A stretch of 64,000 bases of DNA from Microthrixaceae bacterium. Its GTDB lineage: Bacteria; Actinomycetota; Acidimicrobiia; Acidimicrobiales; Microtrichaceae. Below, in pieces: positions 1 through 8,312 of the stretch (position 1 is the first letter of the stretch; each line of letters begins with the position of its first letter). A program made the position numbers and the translations under genes. The stretch covers positions 48,355-112,354 of the forward strand of contig JAMLGJ010000007.1 of assembly GCA_023958095.1 (NCBI GenBank), in the 5' to 3' direction. Under the pieces are notes generated by a model, which saw only the letters and a program-made list of their open reading frames with translations, ran no database searches and was not told where the DNA came from.

Positions 1-861
1 TGACGAGCCGATCGCGGACCAGGTCGTGTCTATCCCCGCGATCAACAGCAGGGCGATCGAGCCGAACACGTGGTCCGGGGTGAGGGGCACGCCGTCGACA
101 TCCGCGTGGGCGAGGTAGCTGATGAGGTCGTCGCGGGGCTCCGCGATGCGCTCCAGGATCGCCGTCTCCAGGTAGGCGGCCATCGTGTCGTCGGGCGCCA
201 CGGCCACCTGACCGGGCTTCTCGAGGATTCGGTGGATGAACTTGCGGAACACCTCGCCGTCGGACTCGGGCAGTCCGAGCATCCGGGCGATGACCCGCAC
301 GGGGATGTGCTGGGAGTACGACTGTGCGGCGTCGACGATCCCGCCGCTGCCCTCGGCGGCCGCGATCGTGTCGCGCAGCAGCGACCGGCAGGTCTCGCGC
401 GCCGCTGGTTCCAGCGCCGCAACGGCCTTCGGGGAGAACGGGCCCAACAACAGCTTGCGGGCGATCTGGTGGAATGGTGGATCGGAGGTGATCGGGGGAG
501 CGAACCCGACCGGTGCCTGGCCCCTGAAGCCGAGGTCGTTGACGATCACGCCGCGGGACGAGAAGTGGTCGGTGTCGTGGGCGATCGCCTCCACATCGCT
601 GTGGCGCGCCGGGAACCACGCGCCACCGAATCGCTCGGTGTGGGCCACCGGGCAGCTCTCGCGGTAGTGCCGCCAGACCTCGGGTGCGTTCTGTGCGTAC
701 TCGGTGACGGTGTGGTCGAAGTCCGTGTCCCAGTCCTGCACGGGCGGGTGCTGCCCGGCCGGGGTGATGGGCTGGTCGAGGTCGACCTCGTCCTGGTCGA
801 GCCGCGGGGCGAAGCCGGCTCGCGGTCCGCCCGGTGGCGGTTGTTCAGCGGATGAGGACAT
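1..861 (-). CDS. Cytochrome P450, C-terminal part outside the window
   Basis: Heme-thiolate monooxygenase, read on the minus strand from an ATG at 861; 287 residues are present before the window edge. Visible P450 features are the substrate-side N-terminal half (a DHFSSRG stretch, then SDPPFHQIARKLL with the C-helix region), the K/L-type segment RVIARMLGLPE, and the I-helix oxygen-activation motif AGIDTTW near the truncation. The heme-binding Cys loop and the ExxR motif lie outside the window. Actinobacterial P450s of this type hydroxylate sterols, terpenes or alkyl chains. The neighbouring steroid-type genes and KstR-like operators suggest a sterol or long-chain substrate, but that is inference. 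It is divergent from the alkylsulfatase gene, with a 76-bp spacer. A ferredoxin/reductase pair at 11.5-13 kb could supply electrons. Family call is firm; subfamily unknown. Confidence 0.9.
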   Translation of the reverse strand, partial: MSSSAEQPPPGGPRAGFAPRLDQDEVDLDQPITPAGQHPPVQDWDTDFDHTVTEYAQNAPEVWRHYRESCPVAHTERFGGAWFPARHSDVEAIAHDTDHFSSRGVIVNDLGFRGQAPVGFAPPITSDPPFHQIARKLLLGPFSPKAVAALEPAARETCRSLLRDTIAAAEGSGGIVDAAQSYSQHIPVRVIARMLGLPESDGEVFRKFIHRILEKPGQVAVAPDDTMAAYLETAILERIAEPRDDLISYLAHADVDGVPLTPDHVFGSIALLLIAGIDTTWSAIGSS

Positions 862-937
862 GGTCGGCAGCGTACCGGGCTGCAGCCGTGATCGGGTCCC
901 GGGACGATTCCGGCGCCCGGATGGTAGAACCGCTGCC

Positions 938-2878
938 ATGGTCGACGACTCCCATCACACCGCCCCCTCGGACCACACCCTCGAGGCCCAGCGGCGCTTC
1001 CTCGAGGAGTCCCCGATGGACTGGGACGACGGCGCCGACTGGGTGAACGCGCGGCGCGGGCTCGTGGCGCGACCGGCCCCCGGGGTTGTCGAAGGGCCCT
1101 CGGGCAGGGCGGCGTGGGAGCTCGACACGTACTCGTTCCTCGGCGAGCCCGGCCGCGAGGGGCCCGAGGCGCCCGGTTCGGTCAACCCCTCGTTGTGGCG
1201 CCAGGCCCGCCTCAACATGGAGGCCGGGCTGTTCACCATCGCGGATCGCATCCACCAGCTGCGTGGCTTCGACCTCTCCGAGATCACGATCATCGAGGGT
1301 GACGAGGGGTTCATGGTGATCGACCCGTTGATCTCCATGGAGTGCGCCGCCGCCGCGATGCGGCTCGCCCGCGAGCACCTGGGTGACAGGCCCGTGACAG
1401 CGGTGATCTACACCCATTCACACATCGACCACTTCGGCGGGGTCAAGGGCGTCACCTCCGAGGCCGACGTGGCCGAGGGGCGATGCAGGGTCGTCGCTCC
1501 CGTGGGGATGGTCGAGGCCGCGGTGTCCGAGAACGTCTTCGCCGGTGCCGCGATGAGTCGCCGTGCCGAGTTCATGTACGGAGCCACCCTGGCCCGGGGC
1601 CCCCGGGGGCAACTCGATGCCGGACTGGGCAAGACCAACTCGCTGGGCACGGTCACACTCATCCACCCGACCGACGTCGTGGAGGCCTCGGGTCAGACAC
1701 TGACCCTGGACGGGGTCGAGATCGAGTTCCAGCTGACCCCGGGAACCGAGGCACCCGCGGAGATGAACTTCTACTTCCCGCAGTTCCGGGCGCTGTGCAT
1801 GGCGGAGAACTGCAGCCACAACCTGCACAACCTCTACACCCTGCGCGGTGCTCAGGTCCGCGACGCACTGGCATGGGCGAAGTACATGGACGAGGCGATC
1901 GTGCTCAACGAGGGCAGGGTGGATCTGGTCTTCACGAGCCACCACTGGCCGGTCTGGGGGGCCGAGGACTCCATGGCGTACCTCGCGACCCAGCGGGACC
2001 TCTACAAGTACATCCACGACCAGACCCTGAGGCTGGCCAACAAGGGCCTCACCATGCTCGAGTGCGCCGAGGAGGTACGGCTCCCGGAATCGATCGCCTC
2101 GCAGTGGTGCAACCGGCCCTACTACGGCACCGTCAACCACGACGTGAAGGCGGTCTACCAGCGCTACCTGGGCTGGTTCTCCGGCAACCCCGCCGAGCTC
2201 CACGCCCTGCCCCCGGAGCCGGCCGCAGAACGCTACGTGGAGTACATGGGAGGGGCTCGAGCGGTCCTGCAGCGCGCCCGTGGCGACTACGACGCCGGTG
2301 AGTACCGCTGGGTTGCCGAGGTGCTCAACCGGGTCGTCTTCGCCGACCCCGACGAGTCCGATCCGGCCACGGCGGAGGCGAAGGCGCTGCTGGCCGACAC
2401 CTATGACCAGCTCGGCTACCAGGCGGAGTCGGCGACGTGGCGGAACTTCTACCTGGTGGGTGCTGCCGAGCTGCGAACCGGAGGGGCCCGGGGGTCGAGC
2501 GGCATGTCCACGGGGTCCCGGGACCTGGTGCTGGCGGTGGAGGTCCCGATGCTGCTCGATGCGCTCGCGCTGCGCCTGGACCCCGAGGTCTGCGAGGGCC
2601 AGCGGCTGGTGCTCAACCTCCTCGTGGACCCCTCTGGTGAAGCGCAGCCCGAGAAGCACGTGCTCTGGGTCGAGAACTCCGTGCTGAACCACCGCAACGG
2701 GGTGCACCTCGACCACGCGGATGCGACGGTGTCGCTGAGCAAGGTCGAGCTGCTGATGGTGATCGGCGGCATGGGCGTGGGCGAGGGAGTGTCGATCCGA
2801 GGGGACCGGGGAGCACTCGAACGCCTTGCAGGTTGGCTCGACCACCCCGACCCGCGCTTCGCGGTGGTGACCCCCTGA
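938..2878 (+). CDS. Alkyl sulfatase, metallo-beta-lactamase superfamily (SdsA1/BDS1-like)
   Basis: 646-residue hydrolase that should cleave primary or secondary alkyl sulfate esters with two zinc ions. The metal motif THSHIDH is at residues 159-165, followed by the family-typical AENCSHNLHNLYTLRG stretch and a later TSHHWPVWG. The central helical dimerisation domain and an SCP2-like C-terminal lipid-binding domain (about 530-646) complete the usual order, and the length matches the family (about 620-660). The ATG at 938 is chosen because the frame upstream runs into the divergent P450 promoter and the next residues align with usual family starts. No clear Sec signal is seen, so it may be cytoplasmic. 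Next to steroid-type genes it could desulfate sterol sulfates or surfactants; the substrate is not shown by the sequence. Confidence 0.92.
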   Translation: MVDDSHHTAPSDHTLEAQRRFLEESPMDWDDGADWVNARRGLVARPAPGVVEGPSGRAAWELDTYSFLGEPGREGPEAPGSVNPSLWRQARLNMEAGLFTIADRIHQLRGFDLSEITIIEGDEGFMVIDPLISMECAAAAMRLAREHLGDRPVTAVIYTHSHIDHFGGVKGVTSEADVAEGRCRVVAPVGMVEAAVSENVFAGAAMSRRAEFMYGATLARGPRGQLDAGLGKTNSLGTVTLIHPTDVVEASGQTLTLDGVEIEFQLTPGTEAPAEMNFYFPQFRALCMAENCSHNLHNLYTLRGAQVRDALAWAKYMDEAIVLNEGRVDLVFTSHHWPVWGAEDSMAYLATQRDLYKYIHDQTLRLANKGLTMLECAEEVRLPESIASQWCNRPYYGTVNHDVKAVYQRYLGWFSGNPAELHALPPEPAAERYVEYMGGARAVLQRARGDYDAGEYRWVAEVLNRVVFADPDESDPATAEAKALLADTYDQLGYQAESATWRNFYLVGAAELRTGGARGSSGMSTGSRDLVLAVEVPMLLDALALRLDPEVCEGQRLVLNLLVDPSGEAQPEKHVLWVENSVLNHRNGVHLDHADATVSLSKVELLMVIGGMGVGEGVSIRGDRGALERLAGWLDHPDPRFAVVTP

Positions 2879-2976
2879 GCTCCCCGGCCGTGGCGCTCCG
2901 GCACGGCCACCCGATCCGGGGCGGGGACCTGCCCGGACCGCTCCTTCGTCCAGCTGGGTGCGCGTTGTCCGAGCAC

Positions 2977-2990
2977 AAGAACGTGTTCTA
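2977..2990. promoter_or_regulatory. KstR-like operator ahead of the OB-fold/thiolase operon
   Basis: The 14-mer AAGAACGTGTTCTA matches the KstR consensus TnnAACnnGTTnnA at 7 of 8 fixed positions; only the first base is A rather than T. It lies 75 bp before the chosen start of the first operon gene. An almost identical site lies 77 bp before the KshA-like gene. KstR is the TetR-family repressor of sterol catabolism in mycobacteria and rhodococci; the repressor gene itself is not in this window. Confidence 0.75.
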
Positions 2991-2995
2991 GTCTC

Positions 2996-3010
2996 CTGAC
3001 GAGTCGTCAG
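2996..3010. promoter_or_regulatory. Second palindrome, CTGACG-AGT-CGTCAG
   Basis: Perfect 6-bp arms with a 3-bp centre, beginning 5 bp after the KstR-like site. Placed between that operator and the operon, it could be a second operator (TetR or FadR class) or part of an mRNA leader hairpin. An ATG at 3011 directly abuts it, which argues against that codon as the real start. Confidence 0.5.
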
Positions 3011-3064
3011 ATGGCGGCTCGGTGCTCCTGGGTGCAGGGCGCCACGGACCACCAGGGGGTGTCG

Positions 3065-3529
3065 ATGGCCGAATCGCCGGACGCAGGGGAGATCCTGCGT
3101 GCTCCACTAACGATCGGGTACGACTTCCAGCGCACGACCGGCCCCGTGATCGGGGCGTTCTTCACCGCGCTGGCCGAGCGACGGATGCTCGGCATCCGCG
3201 ACACCGGGGGACGGGTGGTGTGCCCACCGGTCGAGTACGACCCGGAGTCCGGCGAACCGCTGACCGATATGGTCGAGGTAGGCACCGAGGGCACCGTGAG
3301 GAGTTGGTCCTGGGTGTCCCGCGTGCGTGAGGGCCAGCCCCTGGCCACCCCGCACGCGCTGGCCCTCATCCAGCTCGACGGGGCGGACACCTCGATGTTG
3401 CACGTGATCGATGCCGCGGATCCCTCGGAGGTCTCCACCGGCGCCCGGGTGAGGGTCCGTTGGGCGCCCGAGAGCGTGGATGGCTTCGGGAACCTGGTGT
3501 GTTTCGAACTCGCGGAAGGGAAGGGCTGA
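3065..3529 (+). CDS. OB-fold acyl-CoA-associated protein (DUF35 family), first of two
   Basis: 154 residues. Proteins of this family (ChsH2 C-terminal domain, thiolase-partner DUF35 proteins) dock onto thiolase-fold or hydratase partners in steroid side-chain and ring catabolism. The N-terminal helix-rich segment (LTIGYDFQRTTGPVIGAFF) and the following OB-type strands are clear. The usual four-cysteine zinc ribbon is missing: where CxxC pairs are expected there is GRVVCPPVEYDP with a single Cys. Start: ATG 3065 has the purine-rich CCAGGGGG upstream; an in-frame ATG at 3011 abuts a palindrome and a GTG at 3059 is also possible. It is the first gene of a four-gene operon. Confidence 0.8.
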   Translation: MAESPDAGEILRAPLTIGYDFQRTTGPVIGAFFTALAERRMLGIRDTGGRVVCPPVEYDPESGEPLTDMVEVGTEGTVRSWSWVSRVREGQPLATPHALALIQLDGADTSMLHVIDAADPSEVSTGARVRVRWAPESVDGFGNLVCFELAEGKG

Positions 3530-3530
3530 C

Positions 3531-4121
3531 ATGGGCTCAGGACCGACGTTCGCGCAGGACGCCGACCGCAGCGTCAGCGCCATGCCCGAGGGCCTGTGGG
3601 GCCAACCCGAGGTGAACGTGCCCGACGGTGGCGGCACCGAGCAGGTGCGGAGGGTGACGGTGCCGGCCACGATGGTCTACGACTACACCCCGGGAGCGGC
3701 GCCGACACGGTTCCTGCGCGGACTGCAGGAGGGCCGGATCCTCGGTGAGCGCGCCGAGGGCGGCACCGACGTCTACGTGCCGTCCCGCGGGATGGACCCC
3801 GTGCTCGGGCGCGCCACCACCGAATCTGTCGAGGTCGGACCGAAGGCAACCATCACGACGTTCTGCGTCGTGCACATCGGCTTCGGCGAGAACGCCCCGC
3901 CGCCACCGTTCGTGTCGGCGTTGATCCTTCCCGACGGGGCCGCGGTGTCGCTCTACGGAACGGTGCTCGGGATCGACCACACCGAGGTCCGCATAGGCAT
4001 GCGGGTCCGTCCGGTGTGGAAGGACCCGGCGGAACGCACCACCAGCTTCGAGAACATCACGCACTGGGAGCCGATCGACGAACCAGACGTGTCGGCCGAA
4101 GAGTTGAAGGGACACATGTGA
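3531..4121 (+). CDS. OB-fold acyl-CoA-associated protein (DUF35 family), second of two
   Basis: 196 residues, beginning 1 bp after the previous stop. Same general build as its neighbour: a helical N-terminal region (VYDYTPGAAPTRFLRGLQEGRILG) then an OB-type barrel ending in RPVWKDPAERTTSFENI. Again no zinc-ribbon cysteines. From memory, M. tuberculosis has one longer protein (Rv3521, about 300 residues) next to ltp4 and ltp3; here two shorter genes occupy that place, so they may form a heterodimer equivalent to it. The stop codon overlaps the next start (TGATG). Role is inferred from the operon: a scaffold or partner for the thiolase-fold proteins. Confidence 0.8.
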   Translation: MGSGPTFAQDADRSVSAMPEGLWGQPEVNVPDGGGTEQVRRVTVPATMVYDYTPGAAPTRFLRGLQEGRILGERAEGGTDVYVPSRGMDPVLGRATTESVEVGPKATITTFCVVHIGFGENAPPPPFVSALILPDGAAVSLYGTVLGIDHTEVRIGMRVRPVWKDPAERTTSFENITHWEPIDEPDVSAEELKGHM

Positions 4122-5179
4122 TGCGTGACGTGGCGATCGTGTCGGTGGCCCAGTCGGAGCACCGGCGGGCCGTACCGGAGCTGAACGAGGTGGAGATGGT
4201 CCAGCCGATCATCCAGGGTGTGCTGGAGCAGATCGGTGCGGGCATCTCGGAGATCGACTTCACCTGTTCGGGCAGCTCGGACTACCTGGCGGGGCAGGCA
4301 TTCAGCTTCGTGATGACGCTCGACGCGGTGGGGGCCTGGCCTCCCATCGCCGAGTCGCACGTGGAGATGGACGGCGCCTGGGCTCTGTACGAGGCGTGGT
4401 TGAAGATCCAGGCGGGGCACGCCGACACCGCATTGGTGTACGGCTACTCCAAGGCCTCGCCGGGGGACCTGCCGAGGGTGCTCAGCCGCCAGCTGGACCC
4501 CTACTACTACGGTCCGTTGTGGCCGGACTCGGTGGCCCTCGCGGGTCTGCAGGCCCGCTCAATGCTGGACGCGGGCGCGATCACCGAGGCGGAGATGGCC
4601 GAGATCGCACATCGCAGCCGCACCGCCGCGGAATCCAACCCGCACGCCCAGCTGAAGGGATCCCCGCCGGTGGAGGAGCTGCTCGGGGCCCCGTACGTCT
4701 CGGATCCCCTGCGCCGCCACGACTGCGCCCCGATCACCGACGGTGCGGTGGCTGTCGTGCTGGCTGCCGGGGACCGTGCCCGTGAGTGGTCGCAGCGCCC
4801 CGCATGGATCAGGGGCATCGACCATCGCGTCGACTCGCACAACTTCGGCGCCCGTGACATCACGCGTGCTCCGTCGGCCGGGTTGGCGGCACGCAGGGCC
4901 GGACTGGGTGACGGCCCGGTGCAGGTGGCCGAGCTGTGTGCCCCTTTCACCCACCAGGAGAAGATCCTGCGCAACGAGCTCGGACTGGGCGACGAGGTCG
5001 TGGTCAACCCCTCGGGTGGGGCACTGTCCGCGAACCCGGTCATGGGAGCCGGGCTGATCCGCCTCGGCGAGGTCGCCAATCGGATCTCCGCGGGCGAGTT
5101 CGACCGCGGTGTGGCCCACGCGACCAGTGGGCACCTGTTGCAGCAGAACCTGATCACAGTGCTCGAGGGGGATTCATGA
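4121..5179 (+). CDS. Thiolase-fold protein, Ltp4-like
   Basis: 352 residues of the SCP-x/lipid-transfer thiolase group. N-terminal MRDVAIVSVAQSEH and the C-terminal NPSGGALSANPVMGAG are the expected strand-loop landmarks. At the position of the usual nucleophilic cysteine the sequence reads ESHVEMDGAWAL, with no Cys, so it is unlikely to be a standard Claisen thiolase. Members without this Cys (such as Ltp2) act as retro-aldolases with an OB-fold partner. The length equals that of M. tuberculosis Ltp4 as I remember it. It is translationally coupled to both neighbours. Proposed role: cleavage of a steroid or side-chain CoA intermediate together with the DUF35 proteins. Confidence 0.82.
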   Translation: MRDVAIVSVAQSEHRRAVPELNEVEMVQPIIQGVLEQIGAGISEIDFTCSGSSDYLAGQAFSFVMTLDAVGAWPPIAESHVEMDGAWALYEAWLKIQAGHADTALVYGYSKASPGDLPRVLSRQLDPYYYGPLWPDSVALAGLQARSMLDAGAITEAEMAEIAHRSRTAAESNPHAQLKGSPPVEELLGAPYVSDPLRRHDCAPITDGAVAVVLAAGDRAREWSQRPAWIRGIDHRVDSHNFGARDITRAPSAGLAARRAGLGDGPVQVAELCAPFTHQEKILRNELGLGDEVVVNPSGGALSANPVMGAGLIRLGEVANRISAGEFDRGVAHATSGHLLQQNLITVLEGDS

Positions 5180-6348
5180 ACGCAGAGAGAGTCGCCGTGG
5201 TCGGCATCGGCCAGACCAAGTACGCCTCGGTCCGTGGGGACGTCTCGTTGCCGGGGTTGCTGCGCGAGGCCGCCTACCGGGCCCTCGAGGACGCCCGGCT
5301 GACGATGGACGACATCGATGCCATCGTCGTGGGAAAGGCCCCTGACTTCTTCGAGGGCATCATGATGCCCGAGACATACCTGGCCGAAGCCCTGGGTGCG
5401 GTGGGCAAGCCGCTGTTCCGGGTCCACACCGCCGGTTCGGTGGGTGGCTCCACCGCGATAGTCGCCGCGAGTCACGTGGAGTCCGGTGTGCACGAACGCG
5501 TGCTGACCATCGGCTGGCAGCAGCAGTCCGTCTCCGAGGCGATGTGGGCGCTGTCGTTCCCGATCCCGTTCCAACAGCAGCTCGTGGCCGGTGCGGGGGG
5601 ATACTTCGCTCCGTTCATCCGGGAGTACATCCGCCGCTCCGGTGCTCCCGACGACATCGGGATCCTGGTCGCCCTCAAGGACCGCCTGAACGCGCTCAAG
5701 AACCCCTATGCGCACCTGCACGAACCGGAGATCACCTACGACTCCATCAAGGAGTCGTTCATGTTGTGGGAACCGATCCGCTACTCCGAGACCTGTCCCT
5801 CCTCCGACGGAGCGATCGCCATGGTGCTCGCGGGGGAGCAGGCCGCCGAGGCCTCCGCAGCGGCCAGCGGAGTGCGCCCGGCATGGGTGCACGGCACCGC
5901 AATGCGATCCGAGCCGGCCACCGCATCGGGCCGGGACCAGGTGAGTCCCCGGGCCGGCATCGACTGTGCCGCCGACGTGTACTCGCAGGCCGGAATCGTC
6001 GATCCCGTCGCCGAGATCGACATGGTCGAGATGTACGTGCCGTTCTCCTGGTACGAGCCGATGTGGTTGGAGAACCTCGGGTTCGCCCCGGAGGGCGAGG
6101 GCTGGAAGATGACCGAACAGGGCCGCACCGCACTGGACGGCGATCTGCCGGTCAACTGCTCCGGGGGCGTGTTGTCCACCAACCCGATCGGGGCATCCGG
6201 CATGATCCGCTTCGGTGAGGCCGCCATGCAGGTGCGTGGCCAGGCAGGGGACCACCAGATCGACGGAGTGGAGACCGCACTCGGCCATGCCTACGGCGGT
6301 GCCGCCCAGTTCTTCGCGATGTGGGTCGTCGGGTCCGAGAAGCCCTGA
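5176..6348 (+). CDS. Thiolase-fold protein, Ltp3-like
   Basis: 390 residues; ATGA overlap with the preceding thiolase. N-terminal VAVVGIGQTKYASVRGD and C-terminal NCSGGVLSTNPIGASG fit the lipid-transfer thiolase group; LGHAYGGAAQFFAM closes the fold. The motif region reads RVHTAGSVGGST, again without the nucleophilic Cys. Two non-identical thiolase-fold subunits with matched lengths (352 and 390) next to OB-fold proteins resemble the Ltp4/Ltp3 pair of the mycobacterial cholesterol regulon. A heteromeric aldolase or thiolase complex is the likeliest product of this operon; the substrate is not identifiable from sequence. Confidence 0.85.
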   Translation: MNAERVAVVGIGQTKYASVRGDVSLPGLLREAAYRALEDARLTMDDIDAIVVGKAPDFFEGIMMPETYLAEALGAVGKPLFRVHTAGSVGGSTAIVAASHVESGVHERVLTIGWQQQSVSEAMWALSFPIPFQQQLVAGAGGYFAPFIREYIRRSGAPDDIGILVALKDRLNALKNPYAHLHEPEITYDSIKESFMLWEPIRYSETCPSSDGAIAMVLAGEQAAEASAAASGVRPAWVHGTAMRSEPATASGRDQVSPRAGIDCAADVYSQAGIVDPVAEIDMVEMYVPFSWYEPMWLENLGFAPEGEGWKMTEQGRTALDGDLPVNCSGGVLSTNPIGASGMIRFGEAAMQVRGQAGDHQIDGVETALGHAYGGAAQFFAMWVVGSEKP

Positions 6349-6424
6349 GCGACCCCGGGGTTTCCCGTCTGGTTGAGTGTTGGGCCGTGACGGACGCGGC
6401 GCCACCTCGGCAGATGGGATCCCG

Positions 6425-7150
6425 ATGACCCCGGAACAACAGCACGGACACCCGATCGAACCGGCCGGGCGTCCCGGACGCGGGTTCGTGCTCTCCGGCG
6501 TCGTGTTGATGGTGCTGGCGGTGGCAGGAGCGGTCCTGGCGACCCTGGCCCTCGGCGGTTCACTCGATCTGGACTCCTTCGACAGGGACGTGGTGCTCCC
6601 ACAGGGCTCGAGTGCAGCGGTCCCCGGGTCACTCGAGTTCAGGGTGATCGAGGACATCGACTCGCCGGAACGGACGATGAGCGTCGGTGTGCTCCTGCGT
6701 CCCGACACGGCGTCGGTGCACGACGCCACCAGCTGCACCATCACCGACGAGTTCGGGGCCGAGGTCACGCTTCGCGACGGCGTCGAGTCCGACACCTTCG
6801 CCTCCAACCGGCTGCCCACGGACGTGCGGCCGTTCTTGGTCGCCAAGGACCTGGGACCGGGCGACTACACCGCGACCTGTGCGGTGGACCCCGCGGCGGA
6901 CACCGGTGAACCCTCCGGGCCATCGGGTGAGCCCTCGGAAGGCGAAGCGGTTCCGTCGGGCACGGAGGTGACGATCGAGGTGGGCCGGGTCGTGACCATG
7001 GGGGAGGTGTTCGACTTCGCCAAGCCTGCGTTCGGCATCATCGCGGCGCTGGTGCTCGGCGGGTTCGTGGGGTTCGTCGGGCTGGTTCTGCTCGTGGTGG
7101 GACTGGTGATCGGCAACCGCGCGCGCAGGCCACCGCAGCCGCAGTGGTGA
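6425..7150 (+). CDS. Membrane protein with two transmembrane helices and an extracytoplasmic domain
   Basis: 241 residues, no family recognised. A first hydrophobic helix at about residues 20-43 (GVVLMVLAVAGAVLATLAL) is followed by an extracytoplasmic beta-rich region of about 130 residues with two cysteines (TSCTITDE and TATCAVDP) that could pair. A short Pro/Ser/Glu linker follows, then a second helix near the C-terminus and an Arg/Pro-rich tail. This topology places both ends in the cytoplasm. The ATG at 6425 is preferred over one 16 codons upstream because it begins a normal N-terminal cytoplasmic tail. Not obviously part of the steroid operon. Confidence 0.7.
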   Translation: MTPEQQHGHPIEPAGRPGRGFVLSGVVLMVLAVAGAVLATLALGGSLDLDSFDRDVVLPQGSSAAVPGSLEFRVIEDIDSPERTMSVGVLLRPDTASVHDATSCTITDEFGAEVTLRDGVESDTFASNRLPTDVRPFLVAKDLGPGDYTATCAVDPAADTGEPSGPSGEPSEGEAVPSGTEVTIEVGRVVTMGEVFDFAKPAFGIIAALVLGGFVGFVGLVLLVVGLVIGNRARRPPQPQW

Positions 7151-7151
7151 G

Positions 7152-7174
7152 GCTCCGCCGCCGCGTCCCGGAGC
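7152..7174. terminator. Hairpin between convergent genes
   Basis: GCTCCG and CGGAGC form a perfect 6-bp stem with an 11-nt GC-rich loop, sitting between the stop at 7150 and the stop of the minus-strand oxygenase at 7178. There is no U-tract, as is common in high-GC genomes, so it is only a plausible bidirectional terminator. Confidence 0.4.
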
Positions 7175-7177
7175 GGG

Positions 7178-8236
7178 TCAGTTCTCGAAGGGGTCCGAAC
7201 CGTACTTGCGCGAAGCCGTCTCGAGGGGTTCGAAGGGCCACGACTCCTTGGGTACGTACACATCCGCGGAGTCGTCGACCGGCTCCGCGTAGAACTGCGA
7301 GGCCCATTTGCGGAACTTCGTGAACGGGCCATCCGTGTCGGCCAGCGCCGGCCGGGCGATGTAGGCCTTGTTCTGCCAGATGGGTGTGTCCTCCTGGACC
7401 TGCTTGTCGATCTCGTCCACGAACGCCTGGCCGACGGTGGAGTTGACCGAGTCATCGCCGAGGCGCTTCACCGTGAAGGTGAAACGCATGTGGCACTTGT
7501 TGGCGGTGATGGGCGTGTTGCAGCCCATGAGGATCGTGTCGACGATCCCCCCGAAGCGGATCACCGAGAAGCCCGGTCCATGGGAGTCGGCGTTGATGTG
7601 CCCGTCCACCACACCGCGGGGTGTCGGGAACTTCTGGATCGAGCGCATGCGTGCCAGCGGTCCCTCGGTCTCGTAACCGACCAGCTCGGGCACCTCCTCG
7701 GTGTGGTGCACGTAGCGGAAGTGCGCCGAGTCGACCCCGTTCTCCGCGAGGTCCTGCCATGGGGCCTCGATGGTGTACTCGCGGGTCATGACCTCGGTGT
7801 AGTGCTCGGGGTCGTTGAACTCGGCGACCTCGGGGATCTCCCACTGTGGTTCCAGGCCATCGGGGTGGTACCAGGCCATCAGCAGGCCGTTGCGGTCCAC
7901 CACCGGGAAGGTGTCGAGGCAGGCCTTCTTGTTGATGCGCTCCGAGTATGGGATCAGCGAGTTCCTGCCGTCCCCGGTGAAGCGCCACCCGTGGAACGGA
8001 CAGGCCAGCTCCTCGCCATGGACCGAGCCGCCGTAGGCGAGGTGCGCCCCGAGGTGCGGACAGTGCGCCGAGTTCAGCCGGGCGCGGCCGTTGTCGTCGC
8101 GCCAGAGTGCGAGGTGGCGGTCGAAGTACTCGATCGGGCGCACCTCGCCGGGCTTCAGCTCGTCGGACCAGCCCACCTGGAACCAACCGAAGGGGATCGG
8201 GAACGGTGAACGCATCTCGGTCTGGATGGTCGTCAT
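7178..8236 (-). CDS. kshA: Rieske non-heme iron oxygenase, KshA-like (3-ketosteroid 9-alpha-hydroxylase oxygenase component)
   Basis: 352 residues. A Rieske [2Fe-2S] domain with C59, H61, C79 and H82 (CPH...CPFHGW) is followed by the mononuclear iron site with D169, H172 and H177 in AENGVDSAHFRYVHH. The N-terminal FGWFQVGWSDELKPGEVRPIEYFDR and the C-terminal half fit the KshA/cholesterol-desaturase (Neverland) branch of the family better than ring-hydroxylating dioxygenases. The known KshA reaction is hydroxylation of C9 of androstadienedione with KshB as reductase. The start at 8236 is chosen over an in-frame ATG 16 codons earlier because family N-termini begin near FGW. A near-perfect KstR-type operator lies upstream. 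No KshB gene is in the window, so the exact substrate is open. Confidence 0.85.
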   Translation of the reverse strand: MTTIQTEMRSPFPIPFGWFQVGWSDELKPGEVRPIEYFDRHLALWRDDNGRARLNSAHCPHLGAHLAYGGSVHGEELACPFHGWRFTGDGRNSLIPYSERINKKACLDTFPVVDRNGLLMAWYHPDGLEPQWEIPEVAEFNDPEHYTEVMTREYTIEAPWQDLAENGVDSAHFRYVHHTEEVPELVGYETEGPLARMRSIQKFPTPRGVVDGHINADSHGPGFSVIRFGGIVDTILMGCNTPITANKCHMRFTFTVKRLGDDSVNSTVGQAFVDEIDKQVQEDTPIWQNKAYIARPALADTDGPFTKFRKWASQFYAEPVDDSADVYVPKESWPFEPLETASRKYGSDPFEN

Positions 8237-8312
8237 GGTTGCGGCGTCTCCTGTCGAGATCTGCGGGTGGAACTGGGGACCCACCTCCGGCGGGTCCGTC
8301 CACGACGAAAAC

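Noticed and set aside
70..855. Plus-strand open frame of about 260 codons at the left end
   Set aside because: Opposite a P450 with a clear AGIDTTW I-helix motif on the minus strand.
4507..6846. Long minus-strand open frame opposite the two thiolase genes
   Set aside because: Shadow of the thiolase-fold genes; no start context or domain.
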